This document shows positions 55,430-64,000 of a DNA stretch of 64,000 nt, one piece after another. The notes beneath the pieces are model-generated. The model worked only from the letters and a program-made list of their open reading frames with translations, was not told the origin of the DNA and did not search any database. The DNA comes from Bog-473 sp963744225 (GTDB lineage Bacteria; Actinomycetota; Acidimicrobiia; Acidimicrobiales; RAAP-2). The stretch is taken from positions 1,860,001 through 1,924,000 of the forward strand of contig CAVUSV010000004.1 of NCBI GenBank assembly GCA_963744225.1, in the 5' to 3' direction. The position numbers and the translations under genes were made by a program. The first letter of the stretch is position 1. Every line of letters begins with the position of its first letter.

Positions 55430-55944
55430 TTTTTAAGCGACACCACGAGCGACAGCCATACGAGCGACCCAGCGCTGGACATCCAAATGGAGTGACCACA
55501 ACGGCTCGAGTCGTCTCGTGCGTGTCGCGCAAAGGTTTCCATTTCGTCACGCTTAGGACACCGAACCCGGATAGCAGACGGCTAGCTTCCTGTGAGCACG
55601 GCGGAGCAAGGGAGGCTCGTTGAATTCCGATGGATGGCGACCAGACCGCTTCAGACGTCACGAGTACCGCAACGTCGTCGACGGCCCTCCAACGATGCAA
55701 GTTGACCGAGCCACGGTCCGCCCCGCAATCCCCAGGCCCGTATTAGAGCGTCGGAAGAAACGGCGTCACGGCCGCTTGAACCTCGGTTTGCACCTGGGTG
55801 CTGTTGGAACGCAACGGACTGCCGGTCCCGGTATCGCCTCGAATCGCAATCTCCCGACTGTGACACATCCCTCGGCCGGGAGGCCCGACGATCCTTTGCG
55901 TTCAGGACCGACGCGAGACTCGACCGGCAACGGGTGGACGGATC
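55430..55944. other. intergenic stretch with no convincing gene
   Basis: About 500 bases between the transposase scrap and the CAP-like gene. Open frames are short or low-complexity and have no usable start with a ribosome site. No repeat or hairpin stands out. Confidence 0.4.
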
Positions 55945-56967
55945 ATGTCTAGTCGCACCAAGGTGCTCGTAACGATAGGCGCAGTTGCCGCGGTGGCGGT
56001 CGCCGTGATCATCGTGGAGCCGGGCAAAGGAGGGCCGTTGCGCTCCATCAGTGCCAAGCGAGCTCCTACGACGCTGCCGACGAGCACCACATCGACGGCG
56101 CCGGCGGTTCCTCCAACCACTGCCCCAACGGTGCCCGCGTCGACGTCACCCTCACGCGGACCGTCCACGTCGGCATCATCCAGCCCCCTACCGACCCCTG
56201 TGGTCACCCGCGCTCCGGGGCCCGTGCCTGGTGCAACCGGTCCGGCCACGGGCGCTGCCCCGTCTCCACCGGTTCCAGCCCAGAGCAGCCAGTCGTACAA
56301 CTATACGTCGACCGCGCCGGCGCCCCCCAGCGCAGACGTCCCGCCGAACCCGGACTTCACCGCGCCGTGCCACACTCCGGGCGAACAAAGCGTCTGTATC
56401 GCAGATACGGTCCAGGCGATCAACAACGCTCACATGATCGAAGGCGTTCCCTCGATGCAACTTCCTTCCACGTTTGCCGGCCTCAGCCTTCCCAACCAAC
56501 TGTTCGTGTTGATCAACTTGGAGCGCGTCGACCGCAATTTGTCACCCATTACAGGTGAGCTGACCAGCCTTGACCAACTCGCCCAAGTGGGTGCGCAGAA
56601 CAATCAAGACCCTGTTGTGCCCCCAGGTGGCCTTCAAGGTTTGCCCGTTTCGGCGTGGGTAGCAAACTGGGCATCAACGGGTACGAATGTCGACGCCGTC
56701 TACGAGTGGATGTACAACGATGGGCTTGGGAGCCTCAACTACGACTGCACGACAGCGAACCCCTCCCGATGCTGGGATCACCGGGACACCATTCTTGGTT
56801 TCCAAAACGACATGAGTAATTACGGCGGATCACTCTCCTTCGGCGCCGCGACGCTTCCCACCGCAACGGGAAACACATCGGTCGCGATGGTCATCACTTG
56901 GTCGAATCAGCCCATCGGCGGTTACTACTCCACATGGAGCCAGGCAGTAGCGGCCGGGGCAAAGTAG
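55945..56967 (+). CDS. exported protein with a proline/threonine-rich stalk and a CAP-like C-terminal domain
   Basis: A 340-residue surface protein. An uncleaved signal-anchor-like segment (VLVTIGAVAAVAVAVIIVEP) is followed by about 95 residues almost entirely of Pro, Thr, Ser and Ala, a cell-wall-spanning stalk. The C-terminal 190 residues form a globular domain with FVLINLERVDRNLSPITGEL, LAQVGAQNNQDPVVPPGG and CWDHRDTILGFQNDMSNYGG. The order of conserved residues resembles the CAP/SCP domain, with a likely disulfide between YDCTT and RCWDHR cysteines. The ligand or enzymatic role is unknown. The ATG at 55945 begins the anchor. It is monocistronic. Confidence 0.78.
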   Translation: MSSRTKVLVTIGAVAAVAVAVIIVEPGKGGPLRSISAKRAPTTLPTSTTSTAPAVPPTTAPTVPASTSPSRGPSTSASSSPLPTPVVTRAPGPVPGATGPATGAAPSPPVPAQSSQSYNYTSTAPAPPSADVPPNPDFTAPCHTPGEQSVCIADTVQAINNAHMIEGVPSMQLPSTFAGLSLPNQLFVLINLERVDRNLSPITGELTSLDQLAQVGAQNNQDPVVPPGGLQGLPVSAWVANWASTGTNVDAVYEWMYNDGLGSLNYDCTTANPSRCWDHRDTILGFQNDMSNYGGSLSFGAATLPTATGNTSVAMVITWSNQPIGGYYSTWSQAVAAGAK

Positions 56968-57504
56968 GGCGTCGCAAGTCCAGAACTGCCGCGTCGACGA
57001 CAGCGTTAGGGCAAGGTCAGTACATTCCCCCGGGTCGGACGCGCCGGGGAAGCTTTGGTCTGGAGTTGGGCGCGACATTGGTTGTCTGGGTTGTCAGTCA
57101 GCGACCGCTTCGCGTCTCTCTACGGGTCAGAAGGATTGATCGCCAACGGGCAGTGGCGCTTGCGACCGTGACGCCGCCATTCGGTGGCGAGCAAGGGCAC
57201 GAGCGCAGACAGTCTTGGCTGACGAGTTTGCCGACCGATCGGCGTCATTGTTGTGTTCGCTGTTCTTCGGGCCCTTCAGCCATGAGAGGCGGAATGTCCA
57301 GCCCAGAGGGTTTTGGCGACCTCACGAGGTGTGGGGTCACGGTGAGCCTGTAGGTGGGATTCAGTGATGGTCAAGGCCTGACTGATGCGTCGACCATTGT
57401 TGCCACGTGTGCATCTCCCGAAATGGTTCCATGGCTACTCGTCAAATATCGTTTGGGATCGCCACCGCGAGGCGCAACAACGAACACCTCTCCAAGGAGT
57501 GAAC
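56968..57504. other. intergenic stretch with no convincing gene
   Basis: About 540 bases upstream of the lipase-like gene. The open frames here lack domains or membrane segments. A long leader or unrecognised RNA could lie here, but I see no specific fold. Confidence 0.35.
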
Positions 57505-58980
57505 TTGTCAAGACTACGTAAGGGTCCGTCGAGAGCGTGGCTTGTTGGAACTTCAGTTGGCTGCCTGGCCGCCCTTGTTACTGCGGTCGGTCCAGCAACT
57601 CTCGCTTCGGCCAGCGGAACTGCCACGACGCAACTCTCGGTGACCTGGGTTCCGAGCTACGCCGCACCCGACACACCGGCGCAATACAACAAGGTCGGCA
57701 TCCTCAAGGTTGGCCCGAGCTCTGCCAAGAACGTACTCGTCTTGGAACCGGGCACTTCGGCCGGCAGTGCATATTTCGTGCCCCTGGCTGAGTGGATCGT
57801 GTCCAAGACGCCGGGATGGCAGGTGTGGTCGGTCGAGCGGCGAGAGAACTTGCTCGAGGACCAGTCGGAGTTGAATCTCTTCAAGGAGGGTAGAGCCACG
57901 GCTACCCAACTCTTCAACTACTACCTCGGATACATCAAGGATCCGAGTGTTGCGCATCACTTCCAGATGATTCCAACCTCGTCCGTCGAGTTCGCCAAGA
58001 ACTGGGGAATGAACGTCGCCGTCCAGGACCTTCACTCCGTGATCGGAACAGCCAAGAAGCTAGGTGGCAAGGTCGTCCTGGGTGGCCACTCGCTCGGCGG
58101 CGCGGTCGTGACCGCCTATGCCACTTGGGACTTCAACGGGAAGCCAGGAGCCGATCAACTGGCTGGACTCCTTTACATCGACGGGGCCAGCAGCCCCACG
58201 CCCGAGGCACTTGGCCCTGGCGGGGTTCCCGCACCCACGACCGCCGCGGCGGCGACGCAGGAGCTTCAAGCTCTCGACGCTCCGTCCGTGTCTCCGTGGC
58301 TGAGCTTCGGCGGGATCACGGCGCCCTACGCCGGTCTGTTCAATGCTTCGGGGTCCGCTGCGGCACTGCTCGATCCCGACGCGCCCTCTCTCGGCCAGGC
58401 GTCAGGGTTGCTACCGGCCAATATCGTCCCGCCCGTCAGGGTCTCCAATGTCGGCCAATACGGCTATGCGCTCAACGTCGCCACTTCGCCTCCCAGTCTC
58501 GGGGCGGCACAGGCGCACCTCGGAGAAGGAGTGTCGTCCCAAGGCCCGGTTCACGGGTGGAACGGCACCGGTGCGCTGACCCCGATTACGCGGTTCGCCA
58601 CCATGTTCTCCGGCGTGGGAATCAACAACACGGACGGGACCGAGTGGTACTTCCCGCAGCGCCTGACCGATGACATGGCCGCCGTCGCCGACGGCAACGC
58701 GAACCCTACTCAGAGTGCCCTCGACGTCCAATCCACCATGGGCCACCATCTGCCGCACAGCCTGCTGATCTACGCCTTCGGCGCCCACCTGGGCGGATCG
58801 AGAGTGCTTACCGCCACGAAGATCCTGGCGCAACAGTCCAGCATCCCGATGAGTCACCTGACCCTGATCGACGAGCACACCACCTACGCTCACAACGACC
58901 CGGCCGGCGCGTATCCGCACAACATCTTCTTCAGCCACCTCGTTCCGTTCCTCGAGAAGGTCGGCGCGGGCAGCTCATAA
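57505..58980 (+). CDS. secreted alpha/beta hydrolase
   Basis: A 491-residue exported hydrolase. The signal peptide is AWLVGTSVGCLAALVTAVGP with cleavage near LASASG. The nucleophile elbow is GGHSLGGAVVTAYA. The following strand end LLYIDGASSP offers a candidate aspartate, and LIDEHTTYAHNDPAGAYPHN near the C terminus contains the probable catalytic histidine. The early segment NVLVLEPGTSAGSAYFVPLA is the oxyanion-side strand. Its size and lid-like central insertion suggest an esterase or lipase of hydrophobic substrates. The TTG start at 57505 is chosen because AAGGAG lies five bases before it and the signal peptide begins at once. An upstream start adds an unlikely 40 residues. Confidence 0.85.
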   Translation: MSRLRKGPSRAWLVGTSVGCLAALVTAVGPATLASASGTATTQLSVTWVPSYAAPDTPAQYNKVGILKVGPSSAKNVLVLEPGTSAGSAYFVPLAEWIVSKTPGWQVWSVERRENLLEDQSELNLFKEGRATATQLFNYYLGYIKDPSVAHHFQMIPTSSVEFAKNWGMNVAVQDLHSVIGTAKKLGGKVVLGGHSLGGAVVTAYATWDFNGKPGADQLAGLLYIDGASSPTPEALGPGGVPAPTTAAAATQELQALDAPSVSPWLSFGGITAPYAGLFNASGSAAALLDPDAPSLGQASGLLPANIVPPVRVSNVGQYGYALNVATSPPSLGAAQAHLGEGVSSQGPVHGWNGTGALTPITRFATMFSGVGINNTDGTEWYFPQRLTDDMAAVADGNANPTQSALDVQSTMGHHLPHSLLIYAFGAHLGGSRVLTATKILAQQSSIPMSHLTLIDEHTTYAHNDPAGAYPHNIFFSHLVPFLEKVGAGSS

Positions 58981-59016
58981 ATCCGATTGAGATCGCGACA
59001 TGCATCCGACGCGTTC

Positions 59017-59220
59017 CTATGCGGTTCCCTCCATCCAGGCCGCGAACTGTTCCCAAGTTGCTGTCCGCGGATGAGACTTGAAAGGCATCCAGTCGATACC
59101 GCCTCGGCTTATCTGGACCTTCCCCATCAACTCGCCGTCAGAGCGGACATCGAACTCCACGTCCACGTTCTTCACGGTGATCGGGTGGGAAAGGTTCATC
59201 GTGACGTCATGCGTTGCCAT
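59017..59220 (-). CDS. small conserved hypothetical protein
   Basis: A 67-residue protein beginning MATHDVTMNLSHPITVKNVD and continuing DVEFDVRSDGELMGKVQISR then GGIDWMPFKSHPRT, ending EQFAAWMEGTA. The pattern matches a family of small actinobacterial proteins with a GKxxISRGGIDWMP core seen in many genomes, role unknown; a nucleic-acid- or protein-binding adaptor is possible. The ATG at 59220 gives the usual length; a longer frame to 59286 exists. It is a lone minus-strand gene among exported-protein genes. Confidence 0.78.
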   Translation of the reverse strand: MATHDVTMNLSHPITVKNVDVEFDVRSDGELMGKVQISRGGIDWMPFKSHPRTATWEQFAAWMEGTA

Positions 59221-59498
59221 GGCAACAGAGCCTAAAGGGACGGTGGGCGAGTCATTGTGGAACGCCGCCACAGCCGAAGAGCACAACCCCCGGGGTACGC
59301 CTAGGCTGCAAGCTTCCTGTGAGTTTCGAGCGTTTCGGGGTGGGAGCCAACGTCGCTGTGCGGGTCGTTGGAAGAGGAGGTGGCGGGGCGTGTCAGAGAT
59401 TTTGATCAGACACCCACTTCAGACATGCACTGATCTCGCCAGGAGGACCGAGAGGATGGAGTTGTGACAGCGCCATTTCTTGACGGCTGGATGCAGCC

Positions 59499-61571
59499 AT
59501 GAAGATCCCGTCCGCTGCGGGGGGGGTCGAGTCCCGCGTCAGGCCCAGGCGTTCGGCATCTCGAGTGGGACTCCTTGGTGCATGCATCGCGCTTCTTGGT
59601 GCCGTACTGAGCCTCTTTGCCGTTGGAGCGCCGTCCTCGGCGGCGGCTTCGTTCGCGACCAACACCGCGCCAGTGGTGACCACGCAGCCGACCAGCCAGC
59701 TCTACACGACCGGGCAGACGCTCACCTTCACGGCCGCGGCCAGCGGCACCCCGACCCCAACGGTTCAGTGGCAGTTGTCGGTCAACGGCGGGAGCACGTG
59801 GATCACCCTCTCGGGGTACACGTCGGCCTCGCTGACGACCGGAACGCTCAACGGGTTCGAGAATGGCTGGGAGGTTCGGGCCGTGTTTACCAACTTGGCC
59901 AGCTCAACCCCCTCCAACGCCGCAACGATGACTCTGGCGACAGCGCCGGTCGTGACCACGCAGCCGACCAGCCAGCTCTACACGACCGGGCAGACGCTCA
60001 CCTTCACGGCCGCGGCCAGCGGCACCCCGACCCCAACGGTTCAGTGGCAGTTGTCGGTCAACGGCGGGAGCACGTGGATCACCCTCTCGGGGTACACGTC
60101 GGCCTCGCTGACGACCGGAACGCTCAACGGGTTCGAGAATGGCTGGGAGGTTCGGGCCGTGTTTACCAACTTGGCCAGCTCAACCCCCTCCAACGCCGCA
60201 ACGATGACTCTGGCGACAGCGCCGGTCGTGACCACGCAGCCGACCAGCCAGCTCTACACGACCGGGCAGACGCTCACCTTCACGGCCGCGGCCAGCGGCA
60301 CCCCGACCCCAACGGTTCAGTGGCAGTTGTCGGTCAACGGCGGGAGCACGTGGATCACCCTCTCGGGGTACACGTCGGCCTCGCTGACGACCGGAACGCT
60401 CAACGGGTTCGAGAATGGCTGGGAGGTTCGGGCCGTGTTTACCAACTTGGCCAGCTCAACCCCCTCCAACGCCGCAACGATGACAATGCTCACTGCGAAT
60501 GCCTCCTCCGCTCTCGCCGTATCGGCCTACCAGTCCCTCCAGCAGAATCTCTATCTGCCGACGAACCAGCTCTACAAGGGTGACGGCACCCAGTTTTCAT
60601 TCCTGTGGCCGTTCACCAATGCCACAGCCGGGACCGACTACCTGGCCGGCGTGTCCGGTGGCGCGCAGTACCTCCCCGACGTCGCGGCACGCTTGGCTGG
60701 CCTGCTTGAGTACCGCGACACCTCTGAGACGAGCCCGACCGGGGCTTCCCAGCCCGCCGCCTTCGAGTCGGCCGTGGGGCCACCTTTGGGAACCGGTGGA
60801 GCCACCTACTACGACGACAATGCTTGGGTGACCCTCGACCTTCTCCATCAGTACCAGCTCGACCACGACGCCTCCGCGCTGCAATTGGCGGAGCAGACCT
60901 TCACGTTCATCGAGACGGGCTGGTCCACCAATCCCAGTGCCCCATGTCCCGGCGGCGTCTACTGGATCGACTCGTCGAGTAGCTATCAGCGCAACACGAC
61001 CTCGACCGCAGCAAGCGCGGAAGCGGCGGTCGAGCTGTACCAGGTCACCGGCTCTTCGAGCTACCTCGACTGGGCCGAGCAGATGTACAACTGGGTCAAC
61101 CAGTGCCTGGCCGTTCCTGCCGGCAGTTCCAACGCCGGGCTGTACTACGACCACATCAACCCCGATGGAACGATCAACACAGCCATGTGGAGCTACAACC
61201 AGGGCAGCATGATCGGAGCAGGAGTGCTCCTGGCCAAGGCCACGGGCGACCGCATCTACCTGCAGAATGCCGACAACACCGCCCAGGCAGCTTTGTCCTT
61301 CTTCGGAACGGGAACGGAGTTGGACACCCAGGGCCCAGCTTTCAACGGGATCTACTTCCGCAACCTCTTCTTGCTCAACCAGGTCGCACCCAACAGTGGC
61401 TACGCGGCCGAGGCGCAAACCTACGCGACCTTCATGTGGAACGGCCAGCGCTCTCCGTCAACGGGTCTGTTCTCCTCCACGTCGGGCGTCGGCGTAACCC
61501 CGGATTACAACGTAAACGGCACGGCACCCATGGTCGAGCTCTATTCGCTGCTGGCCGGCAGCGCACCATAG
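59499..61571 (+). CDS. secreted GH76-like protein with three Ig-like repeats
   Basis: A 690-residue exported protein. The signal peptide is VGLLGACIALLGAVLSLFAV with cleavage near SSAAAS. Three 92-residue repeats follow, each PVVTTQPTSQLYTTGQTLTF, then WQLSVNGGSTWITLSG and NGWEVRAVFTNLASSTPSN, an Ig-like fold of the kind that presents or spaces enzymes. The C-terminal 360 residues resemble glycoside hydrolase family 76 (endo-alpha-mannanase): TYYDDNAWVTLDLLHQYQLD with the catalytic Asp-Asp pair, GVYWIDSSSSYQRNTTSTAA and SYNQGSMIGAGVLLAKATGD. A mannan or mannose-containing glycan is the likely substrate (inference). The ATG at 59499 begins the signal peptide. Confidence 0.88.
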   Translation: MKIPSAAGGVESRVRPRRSASRVGLLGACIALLGAVLSLFAVGAPSSAAASFATNTAPVVTTQPTSQLYTTGQTLTFTAAASGTPTPTVQWQLSVNGGSTWITLSGYTSASLTTGTLNGFENGWEVRAVFTNLASSTPSNAATMTLATAPVVTTQPTSQLYTTGQTLTFTAAASGTPTPTVQWQLSVNGGSTWITLSGYTSASLTTGTLNGFENGWEVRAVFTNLASSTPSNAATMTLATAPVVTTQPTSQLYTTGQTLTFTAAASGTPTPTVQWQLSVNGGSTWITLSGYTSASLTTGTLNGFENGWEVRAVFTNLASSTPSNAATMTMLTANASSALAVSAYQSLQQNLYLPTNQLYKGDGTQFSFLWPFTNATAGTDYLAGVSGGAQYLPDVAARLAGLLEYRDTSETSPTGASQPAAFESAVGPPLGTGGATYYDDNAWVTLDLLHQYQLDHDASALQLAEQTFTFIETGWSTNPSAPCPGGVYWIDSSSSYQRNTTSTAASAEAAVELYQVTGSSSYLDWAEQMYNWVNQCLAVPAGSSNAGLYYDHINPDGTINTAMWSYNQGSMIGAGVLLAKATGDRIYLQNADNTAQAALSFFGTGTELDTQGPAFNGIYFRNLFLLNQVAPNSGYAAEAQTYATFMWNGQRSPSTGLFSSTSGVGVTPDYNVNGTAPMVELYSLLAGSAP
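59667..60494 (+). repeat. three tandem near-identical 276-bp repeats
   Basis: Units start at 59667, 59943 and 60219 with a period of exactly 276 bases. They are almost identical at DNA level, differing mainly in the first few bases (CCAGTGGTG versus CCGGTCGTG) and at the end of the last unit. Such identity between repeats points to recent duplication or gene conversion. A decayed copy lies at 50285-50517. Confidence 0.93.
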
Positions 61572-61696
61572 GTTGTCGCCGTGTTCACGGTCGCTTGGAG
61601 CCTCCCTAGCGCACGTGGATGACTGAGCCTTGAGGTCGGGCCCCGTGCGAGCGGAAGGAGATCTCGATTTCCGCGGAACTTTGGGCGTCGATCGAG

Positions 61697-61867
61697 ATGC
61701 TCCGGTTGGGTTTTGCGGCCATCCGACTGGTGTTCGACCTCGCTACCTCGATGTCAGAGGAAGAACTCCATGCCCAAACGACGGAGCGATACTGCGTCGT
61801 CCTTCAAGCTCTGACGCGATCACCTGTGATCGAGGTCACCTCCAGGGTCGGTAGCAGAGAATCCTGA
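61697..61867 (+). CDS. possible small protein
   Basis: A 56-residue frame starting MLRLGFAAIRLVFDLATSMS and ending SPVIEVTSRVGSRES. The frame is open upstream to 61634 without a usual start, though GGAAGGAG at 61653-61660 stands directly before ATC and ATT codons in this frame. The amino-acid mix (alternating helix with EEELHAQTTERYCVVLQAL) looks coding, but no family is recognised. It may be a small gene or the end of a degraded one. Confidence 0.25.
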   Translation: MLRLGFAAIRLVFDLATSMSEEELHAQTTERYCVVLQALTRSPVIEVTSRVGSRES

Positions 61868-61914
61868 TGTGGTCCGGTTCCGGCGAACCGGAGCACCCTC
61901 TGGCCACTTACAGA

Positions 61915-62634
61915 TCAATCTTGAGTGATGACCCCAGCCAATTGACGAGCAGATGACCGGCATGGGAGGGCGTCCCAGGTGTGAAGGCCGTTGTACCCTT
62001 TTATATCGGAGCCAGTTACACCGCCACCGCTGATGGGGTGGTGGGAATACTCTGTTCCGACATCGTCTTCCAGCTCAAATCGGGGGATGCGCAAGCGCCA
62101 GAGCTCCTCACGATTCATGACCCTGAAGTGTTCGACGGCCCACTGATCCATTCCGACGGTGTCGGCCGCCAGGGCGGCCGCTAGTTCGGGAAATGCCGCA
62201 TCGGCGTCTGGCACGGGGCTCATGTGCCAGCGGATCAGCGTGACGGAGTCGTCGTACTCGACCTCATCAATCCGCAAGCGGCCGCCGAAGGCATCGACGG
62301 TTTCGTGCGGACCGCCGATCCGGCGGGGATAACGGGGTATGAGACTTTCGTGGTCGGGTTGGGGAGGCTCGCCCTCTCCGAGGTAAACCAATCGAATCTT
62401 GCCGGGCTCGGCCGGGCCGGGCGGATCAAGACCGATTGTCCGCCACATCTTGTCTCTCCACTGAACGGACTCTTCTTCGGAGATGGCGTTGACGTACCGA
62501 AGAGCTTCGAGGGTCGAGTTGAACGCAGTCAAAATTCGGGAGCGGTTGCTGATCACATCAGCCCATGGAACGGTCCTACTAATACGGACATGGAGCAGCT
62601 TTTCCGCTAACAACCACTGGACTTCTTGATCCAC
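61915..62634 (-). CDS. hypothetical protein
   Basis: A 239-residue soluble protein of no known family. The N-terminal half is helical (VQWLLAEKLLHVRISRTVPW, RILTAFNSTLEALRYVNAIS). The middle, PGKIRLVYLGEGEPPQPDHE and VDAFGGRLRIDEVEYDDSVT, is strand-rich. The C-terminal half has PDADAAFPELAAALAADTVG and RIPRFELEDDVGTEYSHHP. There is no signal peptide or membrane helix. The GTG at 62634 has GGAG ten bases upstream. The codon use is more AT-tolerant than the housekeeping genes at 0-20 kb, as in the other genes of this region. Confidence 0.65.
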   Translation of the reverse strand: MDQEVQWLLAEKLLHVRISRTVPWADVISNRSRILTAFNSTLEALRYVNAISEEESVQWRDKMWRTIGLDPPGPAEPGKIRLVYLGEGEPPQPDHESLIPRYPRRIGGPHETVDAFGGRLRIDEVEYDDSVTLIRWHMSPVPDADAAFPELAAALAADTVGMDQWAVEHFRVMNREELWRLRIPRFELEDDVGTEYSHHPISGGGVTGSDIKGYNGLHTWDALPCRSSARQLAGVITQD

Positions 62635-63070
62635 AGCGTTCTCCGTTCGGGGAGGGCCGAGATGAGATCAAAAGCCTAGATACATCGCAGGCTCCGTGGC
62701 ACCGTCCCCGATCGCCGGGTCGAAGGTACACTTCGGCGCGTTCAGGCCAGGGCGGCCGCAGAGTTGGCTAAGCCCGGTCTGACGCAGATCAAGAGTCAAG
62801 GAAACTCGTGCGTCGTTGGCAGCGAGTGTTCACACGGTTGGACCGTCCGGATTCGACTCGAGTGCCGACGCCAAACTCGAGACGATGGCTCCTGGTGCCA
62901 CCGACCGGTTCAGTCCGCAAAAGGGCCGAATGAATGCGAGCGCATCTCTTGGTTGATTTCTCTAGGCGTCGACCTTAAGCCGACGTTATGGGAAGCCGAT
63001 ACTCAAGGCGGAATCGTTGCAGCTCGCCGGCGTGGTGAACGCCTCGGGCGGCGGAGAGAAGGAGAACTCA
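62635..63070. other. intergenic stretch with no convincing gene
   Basis: About 430 bases between divergent genes. One longer frame covers it but lacks any domain, signal or ribosome site. The stretch probably contains promoters for both neighbours; no repeat or hairpin stands out. Confidence 0.4.
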
Positions 63071-63421
63071 ATGACGCTTACGATTCGCGACCGTGCATTT
63101 ATCCTGTTAGCGGGGCTGGTCGTTATCGCCGTCTGCACAATCGTCAGTTGCCTGCTCCCGGCGGGAGCAGCCAGCCCCACTGCGGGCTACACGATCGTGT
63201 CGGCGACGGGTACCCCAGCTACGGCGTGGTGTCCCCAGGGCACCGAACTCTTAGGAGGAGGCGGGAAAGGGACCGAAAAGCACACCTACACCGCCTCGGG
63301 GGTCAATAGCTATCCGGAGACGCGCCCGTATGGTCAGTCCTCTGGATGGACGTACCACGTTCGCTACAGCGGCTACAACATCCTTGAGACCACTGCATAC
63401 GCCATTTGCGCCAAGCTCTGA
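63071..63421 (+). CDS. small secreted protein
   Basis: A 116-residue exported protein. The signal peptide is FILLAGLVVIAVCTIVSCLL with cleavage near LPAGAASP. The mature 80 residues are strand-rich and glycine/tyrosine/threonine-rich (YTIVSATGTPATAWCPQGTE; GWTYHVRYSGYNILETTAYA), with two cysteines (AWCPQ; AICAKL) likely to form a disulfide. The pattern suggests a small beta-sandwich of the kind found in surface proteins. The ATG at 63071 has AAGGAG six bases before it. No family is recognised. Confidence 0.7.
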   Translation: MTLTIRDRAFILLAGLVVIAVCTIVSCLLPAGAASPTAGYTIVSATGTPATAWCPQGTELLGGGGKGTEKHTYTASGVNSYPETRPYGQSSGWTYHVRYSGYNILETTAYAICAKL

Positions 63422-63577
63422 CCGTCCGGCCGACGGGCCTCTTGGTGTGCGCCGGCGATCGGGACAGCACCGGTGCTCGAATGTGCCTCACTCCACAAGT
63501 GGTCTTTGATTGGAAGGGTCGCTACTACGGTCCAAAGTAGCGAGCCTGAGTACTCATCCCACCTTCCCGGCGAAACA

Positions 63578-64000
63578 TCACCACCACACGGTGGGGTAAT
63601 GGCGGTTCGAGTGCTGGGAGAGGTTGTTCACAATCACGGCGACGGCAAGCAGAATCATGGATCCCGTCAGTACAGGTGTGAGGACGAACACGTAGCCGAG
63701 TCGGTGTACTTGTACGGGGCCGAGCACGGCGATCAGCGCAGTCGCCCCGGCCGGAGGATGCAAGCTATGGGTCATCTGCAAGATAGCGATTGTCGTGGCG
63801 ACGGCCAGGGCACCTGCAAGGCCGACGTGCGCCCCCAGTACCTTGTACGCGGTCACCCCAACTGACGCGGCCACCAATTGACCGATGATGAGGTTGCGCG
63901 GTTGCGCAAAATCGGAATGTGGAGCTCCATACAGCAATGCTGCAGACGCGCCGAACGATCCGATGAGAAACAGCCTGGTTGAAACGGGAAGATCGACGTA
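63578..64000 (-). CDS. HPP-family membrane protein (partial)
   Basis: The C-terminal 140 residues of an HPP-family integral membrane protein; the N-terminal part lies beyond the right edge. The family motif is LHPPAGATALIAVLG after helices IIGQLVAASVGVTAYKVLG and VATTIAILQMTHS, then VLTPVLTGSMILLAVAVIV. HPP proteins are four-helix membrane proteins, in plants linked to nitrite transport into chloroplasts. The frame is open to the window edge with no internal start suited to the family. Confidence 0.88.
   Translation of the reverse strand, partial: YVDLPVSTRLFLIGSFGASAALLYGAPHSDFAQPRNLIIGQLVAASVGVTAYKVLGAHVGLAGALAVATTIAILQMTHSLHPPAGATALIAVLGPVQVHRLGYVFVLTPVLTGSMILLAVAVIVNNLSQHSNRHYPTVWW

Noticed and set aside
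55584..59323. Shared 13-mer AGCTTCCTGTGAG at 55584 and 59311
   Set aside because: A 13-base match is expected by chance several times in 64 kb and the flanks do not match.
59480..60583. Plus-strand frame with three repeated histidine- and aspartate-rich units
   Set aside because: It is the second frame of the 276-bp Ig-like repeat; the first frame has a signal peptide and a catalytic domain.

Overview
The window is GC-rich chromosomal DNA from an actinobacterium, most likely class Acidimicrobiia (inference). The reasons are the frequent GTG and TTG starts, a homodimeric AceE-type pyruvate dehydrogenase E1, a DapC and a mycothiol-dependent-type isomerase close to actinobacterial families, and secreted proteins built from roughly 42-residue 'GYWLVGSDGGVFNYGDA' repeats that I associate with that class. 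I saw no tRNA, rRNA, CRISPR array, prophage or intact insertion sequence.

Layout. 0-6 kb: pyruvate dehydrogenase and lipoylation genes (aceE divergent; rnhA; lpdA; E2; a LipB-LipA fusion). 6-9.5 kb: a small membrane protein, an isochorismatase-fold hydrolase and a 704-residue secreted repeat protein. 9.5-12.7 kb: a minus-strand operon DUF1214 > sulfotransferase > SDR. 12.9-15.8 kb: a Kef-type antiporter, a VOC protein and small membrane proteins. 15.8-25.5 kb: sulfatase, class III aminotransferase plus HpnA-like epimerase, EttA-like ABC-F ATPase, NRDE protein, methyltransferase, Lrp-type regulator and a CX5C-repeat lipoprotein. 25.5-34.7 kb: isomerase, PLP lyase, SulP transporter, EEP hydrolase, then a tightly packed plus-strand operon (dapC, PhzF, NUDIX, zinc ribbon, phosphatase, DUF2889). 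34.7-45.2 kb: two TetR regulators with candidate operators, cydDC, thiolase, dienelactone-hydrolase-like protein, amine oxidase and aldehyde dehydrogenase. 46-48.9 kb: an OmpR-type two-component system and a cyclic-nucleotide-binding protein. 49-64 kb: a VIT-type transporter and a looser region rich in exported proteins (repeat protein, lipoprotein, CAP-like protein, lipase-like hydrolase, GH76 protein with three near-identical Ig-like repeats), ending in a partial HPP-family gene.

How the genes fit together. AceE, E2 and Lpd form the pyruvate dehydrogenase complex, and the LipB-LipA fusion would make the lipoyl group carried by E2. The two-component system, the VIT transporter and the exported proteins look like an envelope and environment-sensing section.

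Two caveats. Many recognisable genes are broken by single-base frame changes: E2, isomerase, SulP, zinc-ribbon protein, cydD, cydC, thiolase, amine oxidase, ALDH, the 45.2 kb gene, the CNB protein and the 50.7 kb protein. They concentrate between about 25 and 51 kb and are densest in cydC, so residual assembly errors are more likely than true decay for most. Functions are assigned from motifs read by eye; no database search was possible.
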